A stretch of 64,000 nucleotides of DNA from Rhipidocladum racemiflorum (GCA_036346355.1 CM070580.1:19583374-19647373); one strand, 5' to 3'; positions 36,867 to 48,739 are shown, counted from the stretch's first letter. Made by a program: numbers and translations. The notes: generated by a model from the letters alone, not told the origin.

Positions 36867-39800
36867 GTGTTCGCCTGGGAACCATCAGAAATGACCGGGG
36901 TCCCTAGGGAGGTGATCGAGCACCGATTGGCAACGCTCCCTGGAGCGCACCCGGTTAGACAAAAGATCCGGCGGCAGACGCCAGAGCGGCAGGACGCCAT
37001 TCGGGACGAAGTGGAGAAGCTTTTGTCCGCCAAGATTGTGCGGGAGGCCACCTATCCGGAGTGGTTGGCCAACCCCGTGCTCGTAAAGAAGTCCAACGGA
37101 AAGTGGCGAATGTGCATCGACTTCACCGACCTCAATAAAGCCTGCCCCAAGGACCCGTACCCCCTGCCACGGATAGATATTGTCGTCGACTCCACGGCAG
37201 GGTGTGAAGCCCTGTGTTTCCTCGACGCCTACTACGGGTATCATCAGATCAGTATGGCGCAGGAAGACGAAGAAAAAACCGCCTTTGTGACTCCTCTTGG
37301 TGTATAATGCTACGTCAGGATGCCTTTCGGGCTGAAGAACGCTGGTGCCACCTATCAGCGGGCCATGCATATTGTGTTCCGGCCCCAAATAGGGAGGAAC
37401 CTCGAAGTGTATGTCGATGACCTGGTAGTAAAGACAAAAAAAGGCCGATGAGCTTGTCCAAGACCTGGATGAAACCTTCTTCCGCCTCAGAAAATACTGT
37501 ATAAAGTTGAATCCCGAGAAGTGCGTGTTTGGTGTCTCATCCGGGAAGCTACTCGGGTTCTTGGTCTCCAACCGCGGGATCGAGGTCAACCCAGAGAAGA
37601 TAGAAGCAATTGAGCGGATGCAGCCGCCCACCCGCCTCAAGCAACTGCAATGCTTGACTGGCCGACTGGCCTCCCTTGGCCGGTTCATAGCTCGGCTAGG
37701 GGAGAAAAGCCTACCGTTGTTCAAGCTGTTGAAGAAGACCAACTCGTTTGAATGGACCCCAGAAGCCCAGCAGGCGTTCGAAGGCTTGAAGCAATACCTC
37801 TCCTCTCCCCCGGTGCTGGTCGCCCCCGAGCCGGGCGAGCCGCTGCTGTTGTATGTGGCAGCCAGCCCCTCCGTAGTGAGCGCGGTGCTGGTAGCAGAGC
37901 GAGAAGGCGTCCAACGGCCAGTCTACTACGTCAGCAAAATGCTTCATGACGCAGAAACAAGGTACCCTGAGGCTCAGAAGATGGTCTATGCTGTGGTGGT
38001 GGCGTCCAGAAAGTTGCGGCAATACTTTCAAGGGAGAGAGATCACAGTGGTCTCCTCTTACCCCCTGCGCGAGATCCTTCACAACCGAGAAGCAGAGGGC
38101 CGCATCGCGAAGTGGTCCGTCGAGCTGGGGGAGTTCGGTGTCAAGTTCGCTCCTCGTACCGCGATAAAGAGTCAAAGGCTGGCAGACTTCGTCGTCGAGT
38201 GGACTCCAGCTGAGTCCGAAGCCGATGAGGTCCCCGCACCCTCCCCCTGGACGCTCTTCTTCGACGGGTCCTTCAGGCTTGAAGGCGCGGGGGCTGGGGT
38301 TCTCCTGGTCTCTCCGACCGGGGACCTCCTCAAGTACGTGGTCGTCCTCGACTTCAAGGCCACTAATAACGTCGCCGAATACGAGGGCTTACTGGCTGGG
38401 CTCCGGGCCGCCGCAGCCGTCGGTGTCCAGCGCCTGCAAGTAAAGGGCGACTCCCTGCTGGTCGTCAACCAGGCAAGAAAAGATTTCTCCTGTCCTGACC
38501 CCGTCATGGCGGCTTACCTGGCGGAGGTCAGGAAATTGGAAAGGCATTTCGAAGGGTTGGGGTATACTCATATCCCCCAGCGCGACAACCATCTGGCGGA
38601 CGAGCTCGCCCAGCTCGCCTCAACCAGATCTCCTGTGCCGGTCGGGGTCTTTGAAGAAAGGCTTCCGCGACCATCACAGCCCCCGTTTCTGGCGGGGACG
38701 ATGGTGATGCCGCTTCAGCCCTCGCCTCTGGAGGGAAAGTGGTTCCGGCGGAAACGCTTGCCGAGCGGAGTGCCGGACGACCACCTCGTGGTCGCTGTGC
38801 TTGACCGGGAAGGCACTTGGATGGATCCGATCCTGGCCTACCTGCGGGATCAAGTGTGCCCCGACGATGATGCGTCAGCAGAGAAGGTATCACGAAAGGC
38901 CAAGTGCTATACCCTGGTGGGCGGTGACCTGTACCGCCGGGGTAAGAACGGAATTCTTCTGAAGTGCATCACTCGGGAAGAGGGGAGCAGTTTGCTCTCG
39001 AATATCCATGGAGGCGTGTGCGGGAGCCATGTGTCTGGACGAACGATGGAGGGAAAAGCTTTCCGTCAAGGGTTCTATTGGCCAACCGCCCTCCAGGATG
39101 CCTGCGAGCTGGTGAGGAGATGTGAGGCGTGCCAGTTCCACGCCAAGCAGATCCACCAGCTAGCCCAGGCCCTGCAAACTATCCCGCTCTCTTGGCCCTT
39201 CGCGGTCTGGGGGCTGGATATCCTGGGCCCGTTCCCGCGGGCCACAGGGGGCTACACCCACCTGTTCGTCGCCATCGACAAGTTCACAAAGTGGGTGGAA
39301 GTCGAGGCAGTAAGATCCATCACCGCCCCAGCTGCGGTCAAGTTCATGCAAGGGATTTTCGTCCGTTTTGGGGTCGCCAACCGCATCATCACCGACAACG
39401 GCACACAGTTCACCAGCGCGGCCTTCCTAGATTTCTGCGAAGAGATGGGCACCAAGGTCTGCTTTGCCTCGGTCGCCCACCCCAAGAGCAACGATCAAGT
39501 CGAGTGGGCCAACGCGCTGGTGCTGAAGGGCCTCAAGACGCGGGCATTCGATCGACTCCACAAGCGTGGGGCCCGATGGACTGAAGAGCTCCCGGCGGTG
39601 TTATGGTCACTTCGGACTACCCCTAGTCGGGCCACCAGAGAAACCCCTTTCTTCCTGGTCTACGGCGCGGAAGCTGTTCTCCCTTCAGAACTGGAACTGG
39701 GATCACCACGCGTCGCTGCGTTCGTGGAAGAAGACCAGGAAGATCTGCGTCGGAACGACGTCAACCTCTTGGAAGAAGCGCGAGATCGGGCGGCTCTGCG

Positions 39801-39888
39801 CGCTGCAAGGTATCAGCAAAGTCTCAGGCGGTACCACGCCTCCCGGGTCAATGAGAGAACATCGGCGTTAGGCGATCTGGTCTTCTGA
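36867..39888 (+). pseudogene. Tat-A RT, dead RNase H, archaeal-type RNase H and integrase, with breaks
   Basis: RT begins near 36867 (FAWEPSEMTGVP) and is interrupted by a TAA at 37305-37307 and by a frameshift in an A run near 37437. YVDDLV lies at about 37409-37425. The native RNase H (about 37845-38060) has LLYVAASPSVVSAVL where the first catalytic Asp should be, so it looks inactive. A second RNase H (38245-38640: FFDGSFRLEGAGAG, NNVAEYEGLLAGL, GDSLLVVNQ, NHLADELAQLAS) has all acidic residues in place; this extra archaeal-type domain defines the Tat lineage. Integrase has an HHCC finger (about 39000-39150) and DDE residues (GLDILGPF, TDNGTQFTS, QVEWAN). A TGA at 39886 truncates its C-terminus. 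Confidence 0.92.
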
Positions 39889-40749
39889 AGAATCCGATCG
39901 CGTCTTTGGGTCGCATAAACTGTCTCCCCAGTGGTAGGGACCCTTCAAAGTGGTCTCGCCTCTCATCCCGGCGGCCAGCCGCCATCGAAGACGGCGAAGA
40001 ATCGCGAACTCCTGCAATATAGAAAACTGCGCCAAGTTCTACCCTTGATCGGTTGTAAGTCCTGTGTTCTGCTCTCCCCGACCGGCCGGAGTGTGTCTTC
40101 CTCTCCGCCGCGGGTCGGGGAGGCCTTCTGTTTGAAATTAAAAACTCATTTTCCTTATCCAAAATAGTTGTTCTTCCTGCCCTCTTTTCGGTCTCTTGCC
40201 CACTGTCGGGCAGTGCCGGGGCACTTACCTCTGGTACCCTGCGGCCCTGCAAAAACCCAATAGCAAAGGCGGAATCGCTAAGTGAGAGCGGCGTGCGGGA
40301 GTGGGTGATTGGATGGCTAGTTCAGCACGATCCCCAGCACGGTCATGACACTCCGGGTGTCCCCGTGGGAGTCGGCGACTTGAACACCATTGCCAAGAAC
40401 CTAAGGTCCAGCCCCGCCTCACTAAGCGTTCGTTCCCAGAGGCTATCTGGGAGGCAAAGTTTTGTTAAGGCAAGGGGTTCGAGAGAAATGGTTCCCTAGC
40501 ACAACACCTTAAGTCTTTAAGCGTTTATGTGTTGGATCGCGCGGAACCGGAAAGATTAGGGTAAAAGCGAACTCTAAGTGACGTAGCGGGAAGCTTGTGC
40601 TTCCGTTCCATTTTAAAAAGTTTTGCATCTGAAGTCTTTACAGGCAAAAGCAAAAAAAACTACACTACTGGGGGAGCGGGGGGGTCCTCCTCGTCCTCCG
40701 CTGCCGCCTCGGCAGCCGCCACGTCTTCATCAGCTGGGTCAACATCCAG

Positions 40750-42609
40750 CTAGAGCGCCACGTCTTCTGCTACTGCCTCCAGCTGGGGGTTCTCCGGGGT
40801 AGGGACGGGGCCGAGCGGACCTAGGTCCTGAGCGCCGGTGGCGCCAGCGACCACCTGGGGATCGCCCCCCTCCATCTGCTCGTCCTGAGGCTCGGCGACC
40901 CCGGGCGGCATAGCCCCGGCCGCCGCGACGCCCTGATCGTCCCCGGCTTGGGCGGCGGGGTCATCCGGAGCAGGAACCCTGGAAGAAGAGAAAAAACAGT
41001 GGTAAGATACGGCCCGAAAGGACTTAACTTTCATATTGCATGTGCGTTTTCGAATGAGTACCTAGGTGACGGCCTCGGGAATCGGGGCACGCTCGGAGTG
41101 AGGACCAGTCCCCCGCGCGGTGCTGTCGGTGCCGGTCCTAGCGGCCTAGGGACCGGCGCGGCGAGGAAGGATCGCCAGCTTGGCGGCGGAGGAAGAGTCG
41201 CCTTCTTGGCGGCGGAGGAAGGAAGAATCACCGCTAGCGGCGGCAACATTGTCAGCGGCCGAGGCGGCAGTATTGCCCATCGAGCCGGCGGCGGAGGCGG
41301 AAAAAGAGCCAGCGCTGGAGGGTCCATTGTCACCGCCCCAGCGGGGGCGAGGAAGGACGAGGTCCCGCCGGTCGACGAACCCCCTGCCACCATTGAGGAG
41401 CCGGCCGCTGCAGCGGAAGAAGTTCCCGCGGCCACAGCGGAAGATCCCGCCCCGGCCGAACCCAGAAGGCGGGGCCTTTGGGAACGACCACCGGCGGCAT
41501 CGTCATCGTCCGGACGCCTGCGTCTCCCTTGGTCACCCCTCCCCTGACCACCGGCGGGAGGAGGGTCCCGGATTGTCAAGGGCGCCTGGCGTATCACAAC
41601 GGGTGTGCCCATGGCGTCCATCGACGGCATGGCACGGATTATCGCCGCGCGCTCCCCTGGTGATAACCGGCAGAGCGGAACCGCGCCCTCCGGGAACAGC
41701 GGGACGGGGCTGAAAAAGCCCAGCTGCGCCATCCACCTGTCAAGCACATCGGCAGCCAAGTTCCCGGCGACTGACAACAAAAAAGAAGAAGAAGAAAAGA
41801 GGGAAGCCCCAGGAGACAGAAATGCTGTCAGCACCAGATTCAGCCAATGAAGAAGAGAGACAAGGGATGATCCAAGGTGAAGCGGGTTACCTCCAGTGAT
41901 ACTCCGGGTCCCGTCGCCCAGGCCCATATCTTGCCCGGTAGGCGGAAGCGGCAATGCGAGAGGCACGACCTCCGGAGACGAAGTCCCGGATAACCATGGG
42001 CCCTGTCAGGCCCGCCGTCCGCAGCTGGTCAACACGGGCTAGCATCGCCTGGAGCTCGGGCGTCTCGCTCACCTGGGCCCCCTAGTTGGGGTTGCTGACC
42101 GCCGGACCAGACGGGAGCTCCAGCACTTCAATGCCGCTGTCGTCCTCGACGTACAGCCACTCTTCGCGTCAATTCCTCCAACTGAACCGGCAGTCCAGTG
42201 GAATGTAGCGTGACACGGTCCCGTCGCCGAGCCGCAGGTGGCAACTCCCGGTGACAGGCGAATTGCCGCCCGCGGCGCGAAGGGTATAGAAGAAACGAAA
42301 AAGTAAGAGATTGGGTAACACTCCTATGAACATTTCGCAGAAGTGGGCGAAGGCAGAAAGGAGGATGACGGAGTTGGGGGGAAGATGGATATGGTGAATG
42401 GCATAGAAATTAAGAACGGAAAGATTAAAGTCGGAGACTGGCGGCAGGAGGCCGGCGAGAAGCTGCCACCCGAAGAAAATCACTTCCCCGGGCCGGCAAT
42501 GGGGCTCAACGGTCCTGGGGCGGACACGGAGGGCGCCCGCGGTTATGTTTCGGGAGAACCTGGCGGCAACCTCCTCCTCGATGGACGAGGAGGGGAGAAT
42601 AGGAGCCAT
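40750..42609 (-). pseudogene. Tat-A antisense spliced gene (Transposase_28-like, Pro/Ala-rich tail)
   Basis: On the minus strand an ATG at 42609 lies about 106 bp after a TATA-like CCTTATAAGAGG. Exon 1 (42609 to about 41891) encodes a segment with PGEVIFFGWQLLAGLLPP and SAFAHFCEMFIGVLPN, the hallmark of the 'putative gypsy type transposon' (Transposase_28, PF04195) family. Two stops interrupt it (about 42169 and 42085), both where Trp would fit the family. GT-AG junctions at about 41890/41771 and 41061/40979 suggest three exons. Exons 2 and 3 join in frame, whereas exon 1 to 2 is off by one base. The tail is rich in Pro, Ala, Gly and Arg. Function is unknown; it is antisense to the element's own transcript. 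Confidence 0.65.
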
Positions 42610-42713
42610 CAGGCGCAGGGGAGTATCGAAGCGCGTCGGAGAAGAAGAAGAAAGAAGCTCTAAAGCAGAGCGAGGAAAGTTAGGAGGAAGAACCGCTCCC
42701 CCTCGGCCAACCT

Positions 42714-42722
42714 CTTATAAGG
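42714..42722 (-). promoter_or_regulatory. TATA-like box of the Tat-A antisense gene
   Basis: The minus strand reads CCTTATAAG about 106 bp before the ATG at 42609, the same spacing as in Tat-B. Confidence 0.5.
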
Positions 42723-43002
42723 CTGCGAGGGAAGGCTCGGCGGGAAAACCGAAAGGGCGCGACGATTCGCAAAAAGAAAGTTCAAAAGCCCCATTAAGAA
42801 GGCGCGTCCCAAGGGTCGTGCGGCAGTTGCCGGGCGGGAATAACTGCACAAACCGGCTTGAGAACCGGAAGAAGCCGGAAGGTCTCTCGAAGGCAGCGGG
42901 GCGCGTGGGCTTTTTTAATGGCCCCACCCGGGAGACTAAGCGGTTCCCCGAGTGGCATTTAAAAGAGAGAAAAAGGAAGATGGTAGACCAAAAAGCGTTC
43001 CT

Positions 43003-43021
43003 GGGTGGGCCTGGGGGCTAC
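43003..43021 (+). promoter_or_regulatory. Tat-A polypurine tract
   Basis: TGGGTGGGCCTGGGGGCTAC immediately precedes the 3' LTR. It is G-rich, in the position for plus-strand priming. Confidence 0.65.
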
Positions 43022-44032
43022 TGTCGGCGTATTTTACGCCAGGGTCCCCACTCCCCCGCAATAAAAGAGACCGTCGGACGGGCAGGGTGCGTCCGGGCAC
43101 ACCGCCCCGGCGAGCAGCAACTCCCCAGCATGGCCGCCCAGTGGACAGGTGGCGATCAGGCCACACCACTGGATGACCAGGAAAGTGGTCGCCCAGCAGA
43201 CAGTGGCGATCGAGCCACGCCCTGGCGACCAGCGGTGGTCGCCCGATGGGCGATGTGGCGATCGAGCCACACCACTGGCGCCAGGAAGGTGGTCGCCAGG
43301 ACAGTGGCGATCAGACCACTCCCTGGCGACTGGCAAGGTGGTCGCCAAGGCAACAGTGGCGGCCAGGCCACGCCCTGAAGCGACAGCCGAGGTGGTCGCC
43401 GTAAGACACGTGGCATGCAAAGCCACTCCCTGGCGTCCACCAGAAATTGCGGCGCCCAGATCAAGGACATTTAATGCGAATCGTGCGCATTAAATGTAAA
43501 GCATGGAGGATACAGCATGGCGGCGCGTCTTCCCCAGGCGTGCATTAATTACGTGTGACATCACGGCAGCGCCTCACCCACAGCCAGGCAGGTGGCGTTG
43601 GCGGACGTGGGGCCCAAGGCAGGGGTGTGACGGCTGCGGCAGATGTTACTGGGATGTAAGAGCAGTGACAGGCGCATTAAATGCGCCCGTGGCAGTGTAA
43701 TGAGTGGGCTTTGCCGTGTAAGCCTCCCATGTGCCCCCGGGAGCCCAAGTATAAAAGGGGGCCGGGGTGCATGGGAGAGGGGGTTCGATCCATAGTTGGT
43801 AGATTTCATCCTCTCAAGTTAGTACACAAGCAATACCAAGAAAAGCAGGACTAGAGCTATTACTCTCCGGAGGGCCCGAACCTGGGAAAAGAGTTCTTGC
43901 GCCCCTTTGTTTTCCTGAGCTTCCCGGTACTCCGGTCATCTTCTTCCTTTCCCCGGCAATTGCCCTGAAAGCCCCCCGTCTGAACCTTATAAGCACCCGA
44001 TTCAGAGGTGCCTGTTGGCTAGTACGCCGACA
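43022..44032 (+). repeat. Tat-A 3' LTR
   Basis: 1011 bp; TATA box at 43750. The 3' half closely matches the 5' LTR. The 5' half differs by many small indels among GGTGGTCGCC-type repeats. It shows the empty hAT-2 site near 44010-44018. Confidence 0.93.
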
Positions 44033-44518
44033 GCGGGGACGGGGAATTTTTCCCCCGCGGGGATCCGGTTGGGGATCCGAATTTAGTTTAGTCCAATTTA
44101 GTTGTTAGATTACAAACATATTCTCTAGCTCATCATATTCACATTTTCATAAACGGGACAACATAATCTTCAATGAATGCATGCATTCTTTTTTTTTCTT
44201 GTATGTTGATATGATTTTAGAGTTAAAATGGCTATAAGAGCTCTTCTTTTGTGTGAAATTTTCGCGGGGATGGGTCCCCGACGGGGCCCTGATACTCAAA
44301 CGGGGATGGGATGGGGGGATTTTCTCCCCCGAGACGGGGAACGGGGGCAGGGATGGGGAAATTTTCGGGTCGTGGGGACGGGGACGGGGAGGCACTCCCC
44401 GACGGGGAATGCCCCCGTTGCCACCCCTAATCATGATGCTTGAATTCATCGTCATGAACGACGATGCGGAGACGCCGAAAATGCTTGTGCAAAACGAGTT
44501 AGAGATATAGGTAGCCAA

Positions 44519-46035
44519 TGTTGAGATATAGTAAGCTTTTTAATTCTAATTCTTTAAATATATGTGAACTCTATCTTATTGTGGATAAATTTGAATCTAT
44601 CTCTAATAGATTTCTACTATAAATATGGTACTTCATTGTATAAGAGAAACAATTAAATAAAGAATTTTTTTTTGCCTTCCGATATCATGTGTGCTCCCTG
44701 TGATTATTCTTGCTATTCGATCGGTATATTATGTTTGATCTACGATGGTCGTCATCGTTTTATAATATGTTATCAGCAAGAAACATCACGAGGATAATTA
44801 AGATCGTCTACCTGCATTAATCAACACTGCATCGAATTTCAATGGGTATTGAGCGATTAAACCTATTGCAAGCCATACGTAAGTTCATGGCACGTAAGTT
44901 AATCGCACCTAAATAAATTTTTAAAACTGCATATTAATTTCCCTAATTACCTAGGTTATTCATTTAATCTAATTTTGAAAATTAGGGTTTTGAGTAACCA
45001 TTGTTTATCAAAAAAATTATTTAGTCGGCTGTGCCTGTAGCATAGCCGCCTTGCCACACCACCATCCGGCCTCGCTGACCCGACACCGGACACTAGCCCC
45101 ATTTGCGTCCACCGTCGCCCGCGTGCTGACCACGCCCGAGTATCGACAGCTGTCCTGGCGGAACTGCGTCATGCCCGCGAGCTGCTCGCCCCATGTGCCG
45201 CCGCCCTGGCTACGTCACGACTCAGTGAACCTGCTGCGTTGGCCCTTGCTGCCTTGGCCAAGCCACGTTGCGCCTCCGCGAGCCCGTAGCAATGCCTAGT
45301 TGCGCTCCCTACTCACCATCGCGCTGGGCCCATCGCGTTAGTCTATTGCCACCTTGGACCGCCTGTAGCAACACCAGCGCCTGTGCCCGCTGGCCTGTAA
45401 CCACTCCCGTGCTCCCGCCGTGTGCACCTAATGGCTGTCACATCCTTGGTGGTGTTAGCGCATGGCGGCTAGGTTTAAAAAACCCTAGCTGCTGTCCTAG
45501 GTCACTGCCATGGGTCGTGCTGCTGGTGGGCCACTGTAGGGCACTTGCATGGCCAACAGGCCGTGCGGCCTGATTGGTTTTTTCAAAAAAAGAAAGAAGA
45601 GAAAAAAATAAAAAAATGATGATTTTGCGTTTTAACCTCCGAAATTATATGGCTGGCCATGGAAATTTTGTTTTAAGGATACGGAGTTTCCTTATTAAAA
45701 AATAGTTAATAAATTCTGAAAAATTATATTAAATCTTAGAAATTGAATTTTTAGGTATATAGCTTCTATAAATTTGTTGAACCCTAGACTATACTATTAA
45801 GGCTGCAAAACCTGCACAACCATGTTTTAGATGTGGATGCACTGACCATTGGTCACGCACATGCTGCACCTTGAAACATTTGGTGGATTTTTACATGCAA
45901 TCCACTGGGAAATTCTATAAGGAACAGGGGAATAAGACTGAGACACAATTCATTGCTCAACTTGTCGTTGAGAAGAAAATCAAGAAAGATGATGATAAAG
46001 TCTTTGACCCTACAGCAAAATTCAAAGAGTTATTA
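44519..46035 (+). mobile_element. Truncated copia-like element fragment with gag zinc knuckle, interrupted by Tat-B
   Basis: 44519-44765 looks like an LTR (TATA ACTATAAATATGG near 44618, AATAAAG near 44657) followed by a primer-site-like GTTATCAGCAAGAA. From about 45790 a frame encodes a CCHC knuckle (CFRCGCTDHWSRTC) and KHLVDFYMQS, as in UBN2-type copia gag proteins. It is cut at 46040 by Tat-B; a few codons resume after 57550 and then stop. 45030-45580 is GC-rich (up to the Pro/Ala/Arg-rich spurious frames) and not recognised. No pol domain or second LTR is seen. Confidence 0.55.
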
Positions 46036-46040
46036 GATAC

Positions 46041-46666
46041 TGTTTGCACCAAAATTCAGCGTGCGTTGAAATCGGTCTAAATCAGAAAAGAAGTATTCAT
46101 ATAATAAGGAATCGGTAAACGACTCGGAAAAGGAAACCGTTTCTAAAAGGAAAGGAAATCAGATAAGAGGCCGATACGGGTAAATGCACCGTATCCATGT
46201 ACAACTCGGATCGGCCAGGCGTGTTATAAAAGGAGGAGGGCGTCAAGCAAAGAGAATCAATCAATCCAACAACACACACATCTACTTTTACAAGCTTTTC
46301 TTTTACATTGTTTTAGCCTCATAGATCTCTCTGCAAGTCGACGGAATCAACATAGTTGCGCATCGCCGATTGTTGATTTTAGCCGATTTCACCCAGGTTT
46401 GATTTGCTTCGTTTTGTTGCGCATCGCCTTACCGAAGCCGATTTTACCTTGTATCCGGATCAACTGTAACCGGTTGATCTAGTTATCTCCTAATCGGTTC
46501 TTGCCGACTAGCGAAAAGCCGATAGATCCTTGTTTATCGGCTTTGATCAAATTACAAACTCTACCTTGTCAATTTCAGGTCAAATTGACTGGCACGCTCT
46601 ACAAACCCGGCGTTTGTCTTGTGTGTTCGAGGCCGAAAACCCTCCTTCACGTTTTTTGCGCGAACA
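46041..46666 (+). repeat. Tat-B 5' LTR
   Basis: 626 bp with TATA box TATAAAAG at 46225. Five or so GCCGAT/ATCGGC words occur in its second half. Confidence 0.95.
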
Positions 46667-46671
46667 TATTT

Positions 46672-46688
46672 TGGCACGCCCGGTGGGA
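46672..46688 (+). promoter_or_regulatory. Tat-B primer-binding site
   Basis: TGGCACGCCCGGTGGGA lies five bases after the 5' LTR, a sequence typical of plant Tat-type elements. The tRNA is not assigned. Confidence 0.75.
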
Positions 46689-46706
46689 CCTCAAGGAAAA
46701 TCAAAC

Positions 46707-48739
46707 ATGTCGTCAACTGACAAGCCTGCGGTTACCGCCGATATCAACACTGATGCTATAATCGCGCCTCAAATGGCCGATTTAACCCCTGAACAAATAA
46801 AAGAAATTGAAGACCGAAGACTTTAGAAGAAATGATGCTGCGGTGCTTCCAGAAAACACGCCGTGGCGTTACTCAAAAGACTGCACTCCCAAGCCTCAAT
46901 CCTATCGGAGATTCGTCATCCGAATCGGTAAGCCGATACGCACCCGCTCAAGCCGATTTATCAAGTATGATCGAGCAATCTGTCCATCACGCATTGATTA
47001 ACCAGTCATCGGCTCTAGTATCCACATTAAAGCCGATGATAGAAAATAGTGTGAAAACAATTGCTCGAGAATTAGCTGTCTGGAAGCCTGCTAGATCCAC
47101 CACAAACCATCCCTACGTACCCAGTATATTCCATAACACCTAACACCAACACAGTAAACGTGTCGGCTCAAGCGCCTATTATGGTACCAACTCAACCTAC
47201 GGTTTTGAAACCAAGCATACAGAGAGATGGATTCACACACTACCATGGGCACACGGATGGGGCCAAGATAAGCGCATCAAATCACCAAATGGGCCCTCCA
47301 ATAGCATCGGATTATCGGCTTATCACCGATCGAAAGGGTCAGTTCCGCGATCACGGAACCGCAACCATGAAACAAGCGCCGTATAGGGTGGTGCCGTACG
47401 TCGAACCTTTCGCGCCCGTACTCGATGTATTAGGTTTTAATCATGATTATGACACAGTGCCAAGACCTCCTGAGGCGCGATTTGGACAAAGACCCGAGTT
47501 TGCACTCGGGGCAGGCACGAACAATGAAAATTGGCAATGTCCGCTGCACCACAAGCCGACAATGTTAATTGGGCGTAACAAATCGCCAATGTTTTGAGAG
47601 AACAGTTCGGTTTACAGCCGGAGGAAGGGTAATCGCCACAGGAAGCCGTATCCCGATTACATAGACCGAATGCCATACCCCACAACTTTAGGATACCAGA
47701 CTTTGCTAAATTCTCAGGTGATGATTCTGTTACCACAATTGAGCATATCGGACGGTTCATGGCTCAATGTGGGGAGGCTGCACAGTCCGATGGGTTAAAA
47801 ATTAGATTGTTCCCTTTATCATTGTCTGGCACTGCATTCACTTGGTTCACAAATCTACCACCTAATTCAGTTCATATATGGAACGATTTAGAAAGCCGAT
47901 TCCATGAGTACTTCTTTTCGGGAACTATGGAGCTTAGGATTTCTGATCTTAGTTCAGTCCGACAGAAGTACGGCGAATCGGTCTCTGATTATATCAAGAG
48001 GTTTCGGGGCGTACGGAATAGGTGCTACAGTGTAACATTACCCGATGATCAATTGGCCGATCTAGCGTTCCAAGGATTAATCCCTCCATTGAAAGAGAAA
48101 TTATCGGGCCAAGAGTTCCCCGACTTAGGCCACTTACTCCATCGCGTATCGGCACATGAAAGCCGATATGCAGAAAATAAAGGATTTAAAGATAGATTTA
48201 AGCCAAACGGTAATGAAAAGGCCAAAGTAAACATGGTAGATTACAATTCAAGCGACACCTCCGAGGACGAAGCAGAAATAAACATAGCCGAGTGGACCAA
48301 GGGTTCTAAAAAGCCACTCGTATGCTCTCTGCTCAAACCGACGAAAAATAGGGCGGAAATCAAGTATTCATATGACGTGTCAAAATGTGACAAGATATTT
48401 GATTTATTACTGCAAGAAAAACTCATAAAGTTGCCGGAGGGACACGTCATACCATCGACCGAGGAAATTAAGAAGCGAAGGTATTGCAAATGGCACCATT
48501 CGTTTTCACATAATACTAACGACTGCAATATTTTTCGACAACAGATTCAATCGGCCATCACTGATGGCAGGCTAAAATTTGCGGAAGAATCGGCTATGCA
48601 GATAGATATGAGCCCTTTTCAAGTCAACATGGTTCAATGTTCACGAAAAGAAAAGAGGCTCATGGAAGAAGATAAGCCGACTAAGGGAATTGTATCACGA
48701 GACGAGGCAGGTAGATTACTATCGGTTCTATACAAATAG
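46707..48739 (+). pseudogene. Tat-B gag, broken
   Basis: Opens at 46707 (MSSTDKPAVTAD), stops at a TAG at 46824-46826, then continues through frame changes near 46830, 47145 and 47600. The intact last part (47759-48739) holds the gag core (AFTWFTNLPPNSVHIWNDLE, KYGESVSDYIKRFRGVRNRC) and a CHHC knuckle (CKWHHSFSHNTNDC, about 48485-48530) before a stop. It would package the element RNA if intact. Confidence 0.88.

Larger units (their letters stand above)
31821..44032 (+). mobile_element. Tat-A: Tat-lineage Ty3/gypsy retrotransposon with antisense spliced gene
   Basis: LTRs at 31821-34212 (interrupted by hAT-2) and 43022-44032, both TGTCGGCGTATTTTACGCCA...GTACGCCGACA. The target duplication is GCGGG (31816-31820 and 44033-44037). 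Order: LTR, primer-binding site, gag, protease, RT, inactive RNase H, archaeal-type RNase H, integrase, antisense ORF region, polypurine tract, LTR. The archaeal RNase H and the CHHC gag knuckle place it in the Tat lineage. Gag-pol is broken in several places, so it is non-autonomous. It sits inside hAT-1. Confidence 0.93.
31690..44429. mobile_element. hAT-like element hAT-1, split by insertion of Tat-A
   Basis: Left end TAGGGGTGGCAATGGGG (31690) and right end CCCCGTTGCCACCCCTA (44429) are inverted repeats. The 8-bp flanks ATCCTGAT (31682-31689) and ATCATGAT (44430-44437) match at 7 of 8 positions. Its own DNA is only about 131 bp on the left and 392 bp on the right (44038-44429), rich in GGGGA and CCCCG words near both ends. 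It encodes nothing visible and is therefore non-autonomous. Termini and 8-bp duplication fit the hAT superfamily. Confidence 0.8.

Noticed and set aside
45051..45573. Two overlapping GC-rich open frames (Pro/His/Ser-rich)
   Set aside because: Composition-driven frames with no domain, no splice context and location inside a copia fragment leader.
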